This document shows, one piece after another, positions 8,928 through 18,354 of a stretch of 64,000 bases of DNA. Under the pieces are notes generated by a model. That model did no database searches. It worked only from the letters and a program-made list of their open reading frames with translations, and was not told the origin of the DNA. Origin of the DNA: Winogradskyella pacifica (GTDB taxonomy: Bacteria; Bacteroidota; Bacteroidia; Flavobacteriales; Flavobacteriaceae); the NCBI RefSeq assembly GCF_013403915.1, contig NZ_JABFDI010000008.1, positions 1 to 64,000 of the forward strand, read 5' to 3'. Each line of letters opens with the position of its first letter. Position 1 is the first letter of the stretch. Both the position numbers and the translations under genes were made by a program.

Positions 8928-10524
8928 AATCAGGATGCTCTGTACTTAAAAGAATTACTTCTTGGACCATAATATCTTCTTTATTTAAGATTTCTTCAAA
9001 CGCATTATCATCATATAACTGTTGTGCTAATGTTGCTTTTATTAAGCGTTTTATTTCCGCATTATAAACAGTGAAAGTGATATTAGTACGCTCTCTTTTA
9101 TTAATGTAATCTTGAAAACTGACTACAATATCATCACTCACTTCAAAATTATTAATAAAATCGTACTTAGATATATCTTGATAGATGGTGCGATCTTTAT
9201 CTAATTCTTCAAAAACAAAATAACCAAAATGTCCCCGACGTCTTAAGTAATTGATGGTTTCATTATCAAATAAACGATCTACAGGCACAAACACATCTGG
9301 AATGATACCTCCCCCTCCATAAACCACTTTTCCTTTTGGCGTGGTAAATTTTAAAGAGTCATCAACAACGATACTTTCTTCATCTGCTAATTCCCCGGTT
9401 CTTAAGCGCTTGTAATAATCATTATGATAACTTTCACTTTCGCCATTAGTATATGGCTTTTGTATAGAGCGACCCGTTGGCGTGTAATATCTAGACACTG
9501 TTAATCGTACAGCACTGCCATCGCCTAAAGCCATTTCGCGTTGTACTAAACCCTTTCCGTAAGAACGTCTACCCACGATAATACCCTTATCATTATCTTG
9601 AAGCGCACCTGCAATAACTTCACTCGCTGATGCCGAATTTTCATTGATAAGAATATAGAGTTCCCCTTCTTCGAAGTCTCCGCGTTTGGTGGCGTATATA
9701 CGTTCTTCTTTTCCTCGCTTATCTTTTGTGAATAATATAAGCTTATCGTCCTCTAAAAATTCATCTGCAATTTGCTCCGCAATACCTAAAAAACCACCTG
9801 GGTTATCGCGAAGATCCAAGGCTAATTTAGTAGCACCAAGTTCTTTTAATTCAATTAACGCCAATTTAAATTCTTTGAAGGTAGACTCGGCAAAGCGGTT
9901 CATTTTTATATACCCCAAATCATCGGTAAGCATATAGGCTGCATCAATACTTTTTATAGGTATGGCTTTTCGCTTAATATCAAACTCTAATAATTCATCT
10001 TCACCCTTTCTATAAACCGTAAGTTTTACATTCGTATTCTCATCTCCTTTTAGTTTCTGACCTATAAATTCAGTCGAGATATTAGAGCCATAAAGTGTGT
10101 CTCCATCCGCAAAAAGAATGCGGTCACCACTCATAATACCAGCACGCTCACTCGGACCATATTCCGTAGGTCTAATTACCGCAATGCTATCATTATAAGC
10201 ATAAAAATTAATGCCAATACCAACAAAATCACCTTTCATGTTTTCGGTAATTCGTTCTAAATCTTCTTTAGGAATGTACGTTGAATGCGGATCTAAATTG
10301 TGTAAAATACCATTGACAGTAACATCTACTATGCTATCTGTATTAACCTCTTCTACATACTCGTAATCGATATAATCTATTAACCGATTGAGTTTATCCT
10401 TTTTGCTATTTGTGGTGAAGAGATTATCTGAGGTGTCAGAAAAATTCAATTTTCCACCTATAATAACGCCTGCTGCTATTGCAACACCAATTATAAGTGG
10501 TATGTATTTATTTTTTGTTGCCAT
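8917..10524 (-). CDS. S41 family C-terminal processing peptidase with PDZ domain
   Basis: This is a periplasmic serine protease of the carboxy-terminal processing (tail-specific) family, about 535 residues. It starts with a membrane anchor or signal segment (YIPLIIGVAIAAGVIIGG). A PDZ domain follows (about 95-185, with the SERAGIMSGDRILFADG loop), then the S41 core with the nucleophile motif NSASASEVIAG and the catalytic lysine in RSYGKGLVQ. A start at 10554 inside the upstream gene is possible. The ATG at 10524, with GGGAAA just before it and directly after the dCMP deaminase stop, is preferred. It probably trims envelope proteins. Confidence 0.9.
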   Translation of the reverse strand: MATKNKYIPLIIGVAIAAGVIIGGKLNFSDTSDNLFTTNSKKDKLNRLIDYIDYEYVEEVNTDSIVDVTVNGILHNLDPHSTYIPKEDLERITENMKGDFVGIGINFYAYNDSIAVIRPTEYGPSERAGIMSGDRILFADGDTLYGSNISTEFIGQKLKGDENTNVKLTVYRKGEDELLEFDIKRKAIPIKSIDAAYMLTDDLGYIKMNRFAESTFKEFKLALIELKELGATKLALDLRDNPGGFLGIAEQIADEFLEDDKLILFTKDKRGKEERIYATKRGDFEEGELYILINENSASASEVIAGALQDNDKGIIVGRRSYGKGLVQREMALGDGSAVRLTVSRYYTPTGRSIQKPYTNGESESYHNDYYKRLRTGELADEESIVVDDSLKFTTPKGKVVYGGGGIIPDVFVPVDRLFDNETINYLRRRGHFGYFVFEELDKDRTIYQDISKYDFINNFEVSDDIVVSFQDYINKRERTNITFTVYNAEIKRLIKATLAQQLYDDNAFEEILNKEDIMVQEVILLSTEHPDFKQ

Positions 10525-10525
10525 A

Positions 10526-10978
10526 CTATTTCCCGTCTGAAGGGGAATCTGCATTTAAATCTTCTATAAGTTCTAATTCAATTCCTGCTTTTTTTAGAAA
10601 ATCAATTCCTGAGCAATCCTTATAATCTTGTTGGTAAACGACTCGGACAATACCTGCTTGATGGATTAACTTACTGCATTCTTTACAAGGTGAAAGCGTA
10701 ATGTATAACGTTGCACCTCTACATGACTGTGTTGATGAGGCTACCTTTAAAATGGCGTTTGCCTCAGCATGTAAAACGTACCACTTGGTATAACCTTCAT
10801 CATCTTCGCAATAATTCTCAAAGCCTGTTGGTGTACCATTATAACCATCAGAAATGATCATTCTATCTTTAACAATAAGTGCACCTACTTGTTTACGTTT
10901 ACAATGAGACAATTTCCCCCATTCTTTCGCAATTCTTAAATAAGCTTTATCGTAGCGTAATTGTTTTGCCTTTGACAT
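10526..10978 (-). CDS. dCMP deaminase / ComEB-like cytidine deaminase family
   Basis: This 150-residue zinc enzyme is expected to deaminate dCMP to dUMP for thymidylate synthesis. The zinc site is clear: HAEAN (His70, catalytic Glu72) and PCKEC (Cys98, Cys101). An N-terminal CKRKQVGALIV and SDGYNGTPTG match the deoxycytidylate deaminase family. The gene ends one base before the preferred start of the protease gene, which suggests a two-gene operon. A 15-base palindrome (ACGTAC-TAT-GTACGT) at 10999-11013 lies about 20 bases upstream of the start. Confidence 0.93.
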   Translation of the reverse strand: MSKAKQLRYDKAYLRIAKEWGKLSHCKRKQVGALIVKDRMIISDGYNGTPTGFENYCEDDEGYTKWYVLHAEANAILKVASSTQSCRGATLYITLSPCKECSKLIHQAGIVRVVYQQDYKDCSGIDFLKKAGIELELIEDLNADSPSDGK

Positions 10979-11082
10979 TAATAATTAGTGTTATACAAAC
11001 GTACTATGTACGTAACGAAGATAAACGGATAGTATTTTATATGCCATTACCTTCTCGTTAAAGTTTTACCAAACTTTTTGGC

Positions 11083-11673
11083 TTATTTTAGAAAATTACT
11101 CTCAAGTATCATTGGAATAACCAAACCAATTACAATAGCAGAGACTACCATAACCCAATCGCGACGCGAAAACCTAAAGATTGTTTGACATAAAAATCCT
11201 AAAAACAAGACAATAAAAACAATGATAACTTGGGCAAGTTCTATCCCTAAAGCGAATTCAATGAGAAGTTCTAGTTTATTTTCCGATTGACCAGAAAACA
11301 TTTTAAACTCTCTTGCAAAACCTAAGCCGTGTATGATTCCGAAAAACAAGGTTGTAAAAAACAATAAGCCAATTTTACCTGTTTTCGATTTTTTACCCGC
11401 AGTAAACACGTTATAAATAGCCATAATTAAAATAGTGACTGGTATTAAAAACTCTACCAATTCACCATTTATACTTACAATACCATAAGCTGCCAAAACC
11501 AATGATAGTGTATGTCCTAACGTAAATGTCGTTACTAAAACAAGGACACGTTTCCAATCATTAAAAACATAAGGCACAGCCAATACCATTAAAAAAAGAA
11601 TATGGTCATAACCGTTAATATCTAATACATGGTTCATGCCATATTGTACATTAAACCAGAAATTTTCTAACAT
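11083..11673 (-). CDS. HupE/UreJ family membrane protein
   Basis: The 196-residue protein has about six membrane segments. Near its N-terminus it carries the family's conserved HILFL stretch (GYDHILFLMVLAVPYVFNDW), followed by TTFTLGHTLSLVLA and the GIIHGLGFA motif. HupE and UreJ proteins are thought to move nickel or cobalt for hydrogenase or urease. Neither enzyme is encoded in this window, so the metal role here is only a family guess. It is transcribed alone. Confidence 0.88.
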   Translation of the reverse strand: MLENFWFNVQYGMNHVLDINGYDHILFLMVLAVPYVFNDWKRVLVLVTTFTLGHTLSLVLAAYGIVSINGELVEFLIPVTILIMAIYNVFTAGKKSKTGKIGLLFFTTLFFGIIHGLGFAREFKMFSGQSENKLELLIEFALGIELAQVIIVFIVLFLGFLCQTIFRFSRRDWVMVVSAIVIGLVIPMILESNFLK

Positions 11674-11811
11674 AATATTTTTTTTTAGGGAAAATCAAAG
11701 TTACAATTAAAATGCAATATGCCTTCGCTAAAATAAAGTGAATAAAATTTGTATAATCCTATTTTCTTTCGGAATATTGTAACTTACAAAGTTCAAGCAA
11801 CTTATTGAAAT

Positions 11812-11931
11812 GTTATCAAGAAAGGTGGAGGGATTAGACCCTTTGAAACCTTAGCAACCCTTAAACTTATTAAGAAGGTGCTAACTTCTACGTTATTGTC
11901 GATTCATTTATCGCGCAATTGGATAGATAAC
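11812..11931 (+). ncRNA. SAM-I riboswitch (S-box leader)
   Basis: The sequence starts with GTTATC (11812-11817), continues into AAGAAAGGTGGAGGGA and GAAACCTTAGCAACC, and closes with GATAAC (11926-11931). These are the conserved S-box core elements with a six-base P1 stem. It lies about 100 bases upstream of metZ. SAM-I riboswitches turn off downstream genes when S-adenosylmethionine is plentiful, so it should control the metZ-metH-metF genes. The stretch 11932-12033 contains the expression platform, but no clear terminator with a long T-run was recognised. Confidence 0.93.
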
Positions 11932-12033
11932 CAAACTATAATTACTCATCTGTAATTACAATTCTTTATAACATTTTCTATACATACGTCTGTGGCGTAT
12001 TTAAGTTTATTGATTTACTTAAATTATTAGAAA

Positions 12034-13200
12034 ATGAATTTAAAACATACTGAAACACAAGCGATACGTACTCAAATAGAGCGTTCGCAGTTTTTAGAGC
12101 ATTCTAGCCCTTTATACCTTACATCGAGTTATGTTTTTGAAGATGCCGAAGATATGCGCGCCTCATTTGCAGACGAAAAACAACGTAATATTTACAGTCG
12201 CTATTCTAATCCTAACACCTCAGAATTTGTAGAAAAAATCTGTTTAATGGAAGGTGCGGAACGTGGGTATGCTTTTGCTTCTGGGATGTCTGCTGTGTTT
12301 TCAACTTTTGCAGCCCTATTAAATGCTGACGATCATATTGTGTCTTGTCGCAGTATTTTTGGATCAACTCAAACCCTATTTAATAATATTTTACCAAAGT
12401 GGAATATTTCGAATAGCTACTTTAAAATAGATGAATTAGATACCATTGAAAGTCTAATTCAACCCAATACAAAAGTAATTTACGCTGAGAGCCCAACCAA
12501 CCCAGCTGTCGATATTCTAGACTTACAGCGCTTAGGAAATATTGCGAAAAAACATGGTTTAATCTTCATAATCGATAATTGCTTTGCCACACCTTACTTG
12601 CAACAACCTATTAAATTTGGTGCTGATTTAGTTATTCATTCTGCAACAAAATTAATTGATGGACAAGGCAGGGTCTTAGGTGGTGTAACGGTTGGAAGTT
12701 CAGAATTAATTCAAAAAATCTATTTATTTTCTCGAAATACAGGCCCAGCCTTATCCCCTTTTAACGCTTGGATTTTGTCTAAAAGTTTAGAAACACTTCC
12801 TGTTAGAGTTGACAGGCATTGCGACAATGCTTTAAAGGTTGCTACTTTTTTAGAATCGCATGGCAACGTGAATTTTGTAAAGTATCCTTTTTTAAAATCG
12901 CATCCACAATACGAATTAGCAAAAAAACAAATGTCACAAGGTGGCACAATTGTCGCCTTTGAAATTAAAGGTGGCATTGAAGCGGGCCGTAAGTTTCTTA
13001 ATGCGATTCAACTATTATCACTATCTGCAAATTTAGGAGATACACGAAGCATTGTAACGCATCCTGCATCTACAACACACGCTAAAATACCAGAAGATAT
13101 TCGATTACAAACTGGAATAACAGGTGGACTCATCAGAGTTTCTGTTGGTTTAGAACATCCTGAAGACATTATTAACGATTTAAAACAAGCCTTAAACTAA
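12034..13200 (+). CDS. metZ: O-succinylhomoserine sulfhydrylase (Cys/Met metabolism PLP enzyme)
   Basis: This is a cytoplasmic PLP enzyme that exchanges the succinyl group of O-succinylhomoserine for sulphide and gives homocysteine. The 388-residue protein has the family hallmarks: RYSNPNTSEFVEKI near the N-terminus, the ASGMSAVF phosphate-binding region, AESPTNPAVDI, DNCFATPYLQQP, and the PLP lysine Lys206 in HSATKLIDGQGRVLGG. Length and motifs fit MetZ better than MetY, which is about 430 residues; cystathionine gamma-synthase is the main alternative. It is the first gene behind the SAM riboswitch and its stop overlaps the metH start by one base (TAATG). Confidence 0.9.
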   Translation: MNLKHTETQAIRTQIERSQFLEHSSPLYLTSSYVFEDAEDMRASFADEKQRNIYSRYSNPNTSEFVEKICLMEGAERGYAFASGMSAVFSTFAALLNADDHIVSCRSIFGSTQTLFNNILPKWNISNSYFKIDELDTIESLIQPNTKVIYAESPTNPAVDILDLQRLGNIAKKHGLIFIIDNCFATPYLQQPIKFGADLVIHSATKLIDGQGRVLGGVTVGSSELIQKIYLFSRNTGPALSPFNAWILSKSLETLPVRVDRHCDNALKVATFLESHGNVNFVKYPFLKSHPQYELAKKQMSQGGTIVAFEIKGGIEAGRKFLNAIQLLSLSANLGDTRSIVTHPASTTHAKIPEDIRLQTGITGGLIRVSVGLEHPEDIINDLKQALN

Positions 13201-14201
13201 TGGCAAATATCAGAAAAGAGTTAGAAAAACGCATCTTAGTTCTCGATGGAGCCATGGGAACTATGCTTCAGCAATACAAATTCACAGAGGACGATTTTAG
13301 AGGAGAACGCTTTAAAGATTATCCGTCTCCATTACAAGGCAATAATGATTTACTATCACTAACACAACCGGTTGCCATTGCAGAAATACATGCAAAGTAT
13401 TTTGAAGCTGGAGCAGATATTGTAGAAACCAACACCTTTTCTGGAACTACAATTGCCATGGCAGATTATGACATGGAAGATTTGGTGTACGAGTTGAATT
13501 TTGAATCTGCAAAAATCGCCAAACAAGTCGCTGATAAATTCACAAAAGAAAACCCTGCAAAACCACGTTTTGTTGCAGGAAGTATTGGCCCAACCAACAA
13601 AACAGCGAGTTTATCACCAGATGTGAACCGACCAGAATACAGAGCGATTACATTTAATGAGTTACGCATCGCCTACAAACAACAAGTTGAAGCACTTATT
13701 GATGGAGGTGTTGATCTACTTTTAGTGGAAACTATTTTTGATACTTTAAATGCTAAAGCGGCATTATTTGCAATTGAAGAAGTAAAGGAAGAACGCCATA
13801 TCGATATCCCAATTATGGTTTCTGGAACCATTACAGATGCTTCTGGCAGAACCTTATCGGGACAAACAGTAGAAGCTTTTTTAGCTTCCATATCACACAT
13901 TCCACTATTAAGTGTTGGTTTTAATTGTGCCCTGGGAGCAGAACAGTTAAAACCCTACTTGCAACGTTTATCTAACGAAACTGAATTTTTCACCTCAGCA
14001 CATCCAAATGCAGGTTTACCAAATGCCTTTGGGGAATATGAAGAATCACCAAAGCAAATGCAGCAATTTATTGAAGACTACCTTAAAGATGACTTAATAA
14101 ATATAATTGGTGGTTGCTGCGGCACGAGTCCTGCGCATATAAAAGCAATTGCGGAAGTGGCTGAAAAGTATCAACCGAGGCAATTAGTTGCTGGTGTTTA
14201 G
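13200..14201 (+). CDS. metH: Methionine synthase N-terminal part: homocysteine S-methyltransferase
   Basis: This 333-residue protein corresponds to the homocysteine-binding module of cobalamin-dependent methionine synthase. It starts with VLDGAMGTMLQQY and has the three zinc-binding cysteines: Cys243 (GFNCALG) and Cys306-Cys307 (GGCCGTSP). In many Flavobacteriaceae MetH is encoded as two genes; the rest of the enzyme is encoded from 14590. The two parts should associate so that homocysteine accepts the methyl group from methylcobalamin. Unusually, a four-helix-bundle gene separates the two halves here. Confidence 0.93.
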   Translation: MANIRKELEKRILVLDGAMGTMLQQYKFTEDDFRGERFKDYPSPLQGNNDLLSLTQPVAIAEIHAKYFEAGADIVETNTFSGTTIAMADYDMEDLVYELNFESAKIAKQVADKFTKENPAKPRFVAGSIGPTNKTASLSPDVNRPEYRAITFNELRIAYKQQVEALIDGGVDLLLVETIFDTLNAKAALFAIEEVKEERHIDIPIMVSGTITDASGRTLSGQTVEAFLASISHIPLLSVGFNCALGAEQLKPYLQRLSNETEFFTSAHPNAGLPNAFGEYEESPKQMQQFIEDYLKDDLINIIGGCCGTSPAHIKAIAEVAEKYQPRQLVAGV

Positions 14202-14625
14202 TTGATGGTTGTCAGTTTTAAAAAAGAAGAAATGAATTATACAGAATTAGATGTTTGGAAATCCTCTAGGGAACTTGTGAAAAACGTTTATTTACTGAGC
14301 GATTTATTCCCTAAAGAAGAATTATACGCTTTAACGAATCAGCTAAAAAGATGTTCTATATCAATTCCATCAAATATTGCAGAAGGATTAGGACGACAAT
14401 CTAACAAAGAAACTATTCATTTTTTATATATATCAAGAGGTTCTTTGTTTGAATTAGAAACGCAACTTTATTTAGCTTTTGATTTAAATGATATCTCTAA
14501 AGCGCAATTAGAGACTATTTTAATACAAGTAACATCTTGTAAAAAATTACTAAACGGATTCATTAATTATTTCAAATCCAAAGAATAACATGAGTGCACC
14601 CAACAACCAACAACCAACAACTAAC
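14197..14625. repeat. Imperfect GTTG-rich inverted repeat flanking the four-helix-bundle gene
   Basis: The left arm TTTAGTTGATGGTTGTC (14197-14213) matches the reverse complement of the right arm AACAACCAACAACTAAC (14609-14625) at 14 of 17 positions. The right arm continues as a CAACAACCAAC-type low-complexity run that is translated into the N-terminus of the C-terminal metH gene. The arms enclose only the four-helix-bundle gene, which gives the look of an inserted unit. The left arm covers the last bases of the N-terminal metH gene. Confidence 0.55.
14232..14588 (+). CDS. Four-helix-bundle protein (S23 / intervening-sequence protein family)
   Basis: This 118-residue protein starts [15 protein letters not shown] and contains the family signature [17 protein letters not shown], with KFL-like helices before and after. 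The family was first seen inside intervening sequences of 23S rRNA genes. It forms pentameric four-helix bundles, has no established biochemical role, and is scattered widely in Bacteroidota. A GTT-rich in-frame ATG at 14205 would add nine residues, but the ATG at 14232 with AAGAAGA before it gives the conserved N-terminus. It sits between the two metH halves and is flanked by an imperfect inverted repeat, so it looks like a later insertion that did not break the operon. Confidence 0.85.
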   Translation: MNYTELDVWKSSRELVKNVYLLSDLFPKEELYALTNQLKRCSISIPSNIAEGLGRQSNKETIHFLYISRGSLFELETQLYLAFDLNDISKAQLETILIQVTSCKKLLNGFINYFKSKE

Positions 14626-17307
14626 AACCCTAAGTATTTAACGCTCTCTGGTTTAGAACCACTCGTAGTAACTCCTGAAAGTAATTTCATAAATATAGGT
14701 GAACGAACAAACGTTACTGGTTCCCGAAAATTTCTTCGTTTAATAAAAGAAGAAAAATACGACGAGGCCTTAGAAGTAGCCAGAGACCAAGTCGATGGTG
14801 GAGCTCAAATTCTAGATGTTAATATGGACGAAGGCATGTTAGATGGTGTTTATGCCATGACGACCTTTTTAAACCTCATTGCTTCAGAGCCCGATATTTC
14901 TAGAATTCCATTAATGATCGATAGTTCTAAATGGGAAATCATCGAAGCTGGACTTCAAGTTGCTCAAGGTAAATGTGTGGTTAATTCCATCAGTTTAAAA
15001 GAAGGGGAAGCGCAATTTAAGCACCAAGCGAAACTTATTAAGCGATATGGAGCCGCTGTTGTGGTGATGGCTTTTGATGAAGATGGCCAAGCCGATACTT
15101 ACAACAGACGTATAGAAATTTGTAGACGTTCGTATCATATTTTGGTTAACGAACTTAAATTTCCGCCTCAAGATATCATCTTTGATCCTAATATATTTCC
15201 TGTGGCAACAGGAATGGATGAGCATCGTAGAAATGCACTCGACTTTTTTGAAGCCACCAAATGGATTCGCGAAAATCTACCTTATGCTAATGTTTCTGGT
15301 GGAGTCAGTAATGTGTCGTTTTCTTTTAGAGGTAATAACGTTGTTCGTGAAGCGATGCACTCCTCTTTTTTATATCATGCGATTAAAAATGGTATGAATA
15401 TGGGAATCGTTAACCCAACAATGCTCGAAATCTATGACGAAATAGATAAAGATTTATTAGAACGGGTCGAAGATGTTTTATTTGATAGACGCGATGATGC
15501 TACAGAACGCTTATTGGATTATGCCGAATCGGTAAAAGGACAGAAAAAAGAACAGGAAGATAAAGTCTTAGAATGGCGAAGCGATCCTTTACAAGAACGA
15601 ATTACACACGCTTTAGTTAAAGGTATTGATGCCTTTATTATAGAAGATGTTGAAGAAGCACGAAAAGCTTCGGAGAAACCAATTCATGTTATAGAAGGTC
15701 ATTTAATGATTGGTATGAATGTGGTTGGTGATTTATTTGGAAGTGGTAAAATGTTCTTACCCCAAGTGGTAAAATCGGCTCGCGTCATGAAAAAGGCGGT
15801 GGCCTATCTTCAACCCTTTATTGAAGCTGAGAAAGACGGGAAACAAGAATTTGCAGGTCGAATTTTAATGGCAACCGTCAAAGGAGATGTGCATGATATT
15901 GGAAAGAATATTGTGAGTGTCGTTTTAGGTTGTAATAATTATGAAATCATTGACCTTGGAGTTATGGTGCCACCTGAAAAAATTGTGGAAACAGCCATAA
16001 GAGAAAAGGTTGATATTATTGGGCTGAGCGGCTTAATAACACCATCGCTAGACGAAATGGTTTATGTCTCTAAAGCACTCGAAAAACAAAACGTAACAAT
16101 TCCAATTATAATTGGGGGAGCTACAACCTCTAGAGCACATTCTGCTGTAAAAATCGCACCACATTATAGCAATACTGTTGTATATATTAACGATGCATCG
16201 CGAGCGGTAACAGTAGTTGGTGATTTATTAAAAAAGGACAGTAAAATTTATAAAGATCAGATTCGCGAAGAGTATGATAAATTCCGAGAACAATTCTTAA
16301 AACGCACCAAGAAAAAAGAATATTTAACGATTGCTGAAGCTCGAAAAAACAAATTCAAAATTAATTGGAACACTTCTGAAATTGTAAAACCAAAACAATT
16401 AGGGATTGAAATAGTAGACGGTTTTGATATTACCAAACTTGAAGATTTTATCGATTGGTCTCCATTTTTTAGAAGTTGGGATTTGCATGGAAAATATCCA
16501 GAGATTTTAACGGATGAAATCGTTGGTGAACAAGCAACCATATTATTTGCTGATGCACAAGAATTACTGAAACGTATTTTTGATGAAAAATTACTGAAGG
16601 CAAAAGGCATCTTCGGGTTGTTTGAAGCTAATACGATTAATGATGATGATATTGAAATTACACTACCAGAAAGTCATGCTGAGCGCAGTCGAAGCACATA
16701 TGAGTTTTTAACCCTTCGTCAGCAATCTAAAAAAGCAGCAGGAAAACCCAACATCGCTTTATCAGATTTTATTGCTCCAAAAGCAACAGGAAAACAAGAT
16801 TATATGGGATGTTTTTGTGTCTCTACAGGATTCGGAACTCATGAGTTAGCCGCAAAATTTGAAGCTGATCACGACGATTACAACTCTATTATGATTAAAG
16901 CTTTAGCCGATCGTTTAGCTGAAGCTTTTGCGGAATATTTACACAAAGAGGTACGAATTAACCATTGGAATTATACTGATGATGACAACTTAACTAACGA
17001 TGATTTAATTAAAGAAAGTTATAAAGGTATTCGTCCCGCTCCAGGTTATCCTGCGTGTCCAGATCATTTAGAAAAGCAAACGATTTGGAAACTTTTAAAT
17101 GTTGAAGAAAACATTGGTGTAAAATTAACCGAAAGTCTAGCGATGTGGCCAGCGGCCAGTGTCAGCGGTTATTATTTTGCCAATCCTGAAGCGCGCTATT
17201 TTGGATTAGGAAAAATAAAAGAAGATCAAATTGAAGATTACTCTAAACGAAGAGAAATTTCAAATGAAGAAGCAACGAAATGGTTGAGTCCGAATATTGC
17301 GGATTAG
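14590..17307 (+). CDS. metH: Methionine synthase C-terminal part: folate, cobalamin and reactivation domains
   Basis: This 905-residue protein completes cobalamin-dependent methionine synthase. In order it has a pterin-binding domain ([12 protein letters not shown], then LDVNMDEGM and MIDSSKWE, about 35-300), the cap and cobalamin-binding domains with the DxHxxG motif DVHDIG (His435), and the SAM-dependent reactivation domain (about 590-905, with [12 protein letters not shown] and [15 protein letters not shown]). The first 15 residues are a low-complexity Asn/Gln/Thr/Pro stretch made by the CAAC-rich repeat. In the reactivation domain a short stretch HAERSRST is encoded by a GAGCGCAGTCGAAG-type repeat. 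The gene follows the four-helix-bundle gene by one base. Confidence 0.94.
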   Translation: MSAPNNQQPTTNNPKYLTLSGLEPLVVTPESNFINIGERTNVTGSRKFLRLIKEEKYDEALEVARDQVDGGAQILDVNMDEGMLDGVYAMTTFLNLIASEPDISRIPLMIDSSKWEIIEAGLQVAQGKCVVNSISLKEGEAQFKHQAKLIKRYGAAVVVMAFDEDGQADTYNRRIEICRRSYHILVNELKFPPQDIIFDPNIFPVATGMDEHRRNALDFFEATKWIRENLPYANVSGGVSNVSFSFRGNNVVREAMHSSFLYHAIKNGMNMGIVNPTMLEIYDEIDKDLLERVEDVLFDRRDDATERLLDYAESVKGQKKEQEDKVLEWRSDPLQERITHALVKGIDAFIIEDVEEARKASEKPIHVIEGHLMIGMNVVGDLFGSGKMFLPQVVKSARVMKKAVAYLQPFIEAEKDGKQEFAGRILMATVKGDVHDIGKNIVSVVLGCNNYEIIDLGVMVPPEKIVETAIREKVDIIGLSGLITPSLDEMVYVSKALEKQNVTIPIIIGGATTSRAHSAVKIAPHYSNTVVYINDASRAVTVVGDLLKKDSKIYKDQIREEYDKFREQFLKRTKKKEYLTIAEARKNKFKINWNTSEIVKPKQLGIEIVDGFDITKLEDFIDWSPFFRSWDLHGKYPEILTDEIVGEQATILFADAQELLKRIFDEKLLKAKGIFGLFEANTINDDDIEITLPESHAERSRSTYEFLTLRQQSKKAAGKPNIALSDFIAPKATGKQDYMGCFCVSTGFGTHELAAKFEADHDDYNSIMIKALADRLAEAFAEYLHKEVRINHWNYTDDDNLTNDDLIKESYKGIRPAPGYPACPDHLEKQTIWKLLNVEENIGVKLTESLAMWPAASVSGYYFANPEARYFGLGKIKEDQIEDYSKRREISNEEATKWLSPNIAD

Positions 17308-17313
17308 TTGTTT

Positions 17314-17380
17314 TTCCTGCGCAGACAGGAATCTATTTTAGAATATAATTAGTAATTAAAGAGATACCCACTCTCGTGGG
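17314..17380. repeat. Two small palindromic repeats between metH and metF
   Basis: The gap holds TTCCTG-N6-CAGGAA at 17314-17331 and CCCAC-TCTC-GTGGG at 17367-17380, the latter ending eight bases before the metF ATG. A related perfect palindrome CCTGCGCAGG lies at 44182-44191 between two lyase genes. Such GC-rich hairpins stand out from the AT-rich background and resemble dispersed small repeats. Confidence 0.5.
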
Positions 17381-17388
17381 CAATTGAT

Positions 17389-18342
17389 ATGAAAGTAACA
17401 GACCACATAAAAAACGCCAACGGAAAAACACTATTTTCTTTTGAAATTATTCCACCAAAAAAAGGAAATAGCATTCAGCAACTCTATAATAATATTGAGC
17501 CTTTAATGGAATTTAAACCTCCTTTTATAGATGTTACCACCTCTAGAGAAGAGTATCTCTACATTGAAAAAGATGGCCTCTTGGATCGGAAAATCACGCG
17601 TATGCGACCTGGAACTGTTGGTATTTGTGCCGCAATAAAGCATAAGTATGATGTTGATACTGTGCCACATGTATTGTGCGGTGGATTTACAAAAGAAGAG
17701 ACTGAATACTTATTAGTAGACTGTCATTATTTAGGGATAAATAACGTGATGGCTTTGCGAGGAGATGCCATGAAGCATCAGCAATATTTTGAAGCCTGTG
17801 ATGGTGGACATCAGTTTGCTAAAGGCTTAGTGAGTCAAATTCAAAATTTAAATAAAGGACATTATTTACACGATGTACTTGAAGCAGATGATAAATCTGA
17901 TTTTTGCATTGGTGTTGCTGGTTATCCTGAAAAACATATTGAATCACCTTCCTTAAGGACGGACTTAAAACGACTAAAAGAAAAAGTAGATGCTGGTGCC
18001 GATTATGTGGTAACACAAATGTTTTTTGACAATAAAAAATATTTTGATTTTGTTGCAGCCGCTAAAGCAGAAGGGATTAATGTGCCTATAATTCCTGGTA
18101 TTAAACCTATTGCTGTAAAGCGCCATTTACAACTGTTACCACAAGTCTTTAAAATTGATTTACCCGAAGATTTAATAGAAGCTGTAGACCGTTGTAAAAC
18201 TAATGAACAGGTTAGACAAGTTGGTGTTGAATGGGCAATTACGCAATCTAAAGAGTTACAACAAGCCGGTGTCCCAGTGCTTCATTATTATTCTATGGGA
18301 AAGAGTGATAATGTAAAAGCGATTGCTTCTGAGTTGTTTTAG
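17389..18342 (+). CDS. metF: Methylenetetrahydrofolate reductase
   Basis: This 317-residue FAD-dependent TIM-barrel enzyme reduces 5,10-methylene- to 5-methyltetrahydrofolate, the methyl donor for MetH. Recognisable parts are FSFEIIPPKKG at the N-terminus, VTTSREEY, the NNVMALRGDA motif, CIGVAGYPEKH and DAGADYVVTQMFFD. It is the last gene of the methionine operon, 81 bases after metH. The gap contains two small hairpins but no strong terminator. Its 3' end is close to the convergent EamA-type gene. Confidence 0.94.
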   Translation: MKVTDHIKNANGKTLFSFEIIPPKKGNSIQQLYNNIEPLMEFKPPFIDVTTSREEYLYIEKDGLLDRKITRMRPGTVGICAAIKHKYDVDTVPHVLCGGFTKEETEYLLVDCHYLGINNVMALRGDAMKHQQYFEACDGGHQFAKGLVSQIQNLNKGHYLHDVLEADDKSDFCIGVAGYPEKHIESPSLRTDLKRLKEKVDAGADYVVTQMFFDNKKYFDFVAAAKAEGINVPIIPGIKPIAVKRHLQLLPQVFKIDLPEDLIEAVDRCKTNEQVRQVGVEWAITQSKELQQAGVPVLHYYSMGKSDNVKAIASELF

Positions 18343-18354
18343 AGCTACTATTAT

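Noticed and set aside
10999..11013. ACGTAC-TAT-GTACGT palindrome upstream of the dCMP deaminase gene
   Set aside because: It is a single short palindrome with no second copy in the window; a regulatory role cannot be supported.
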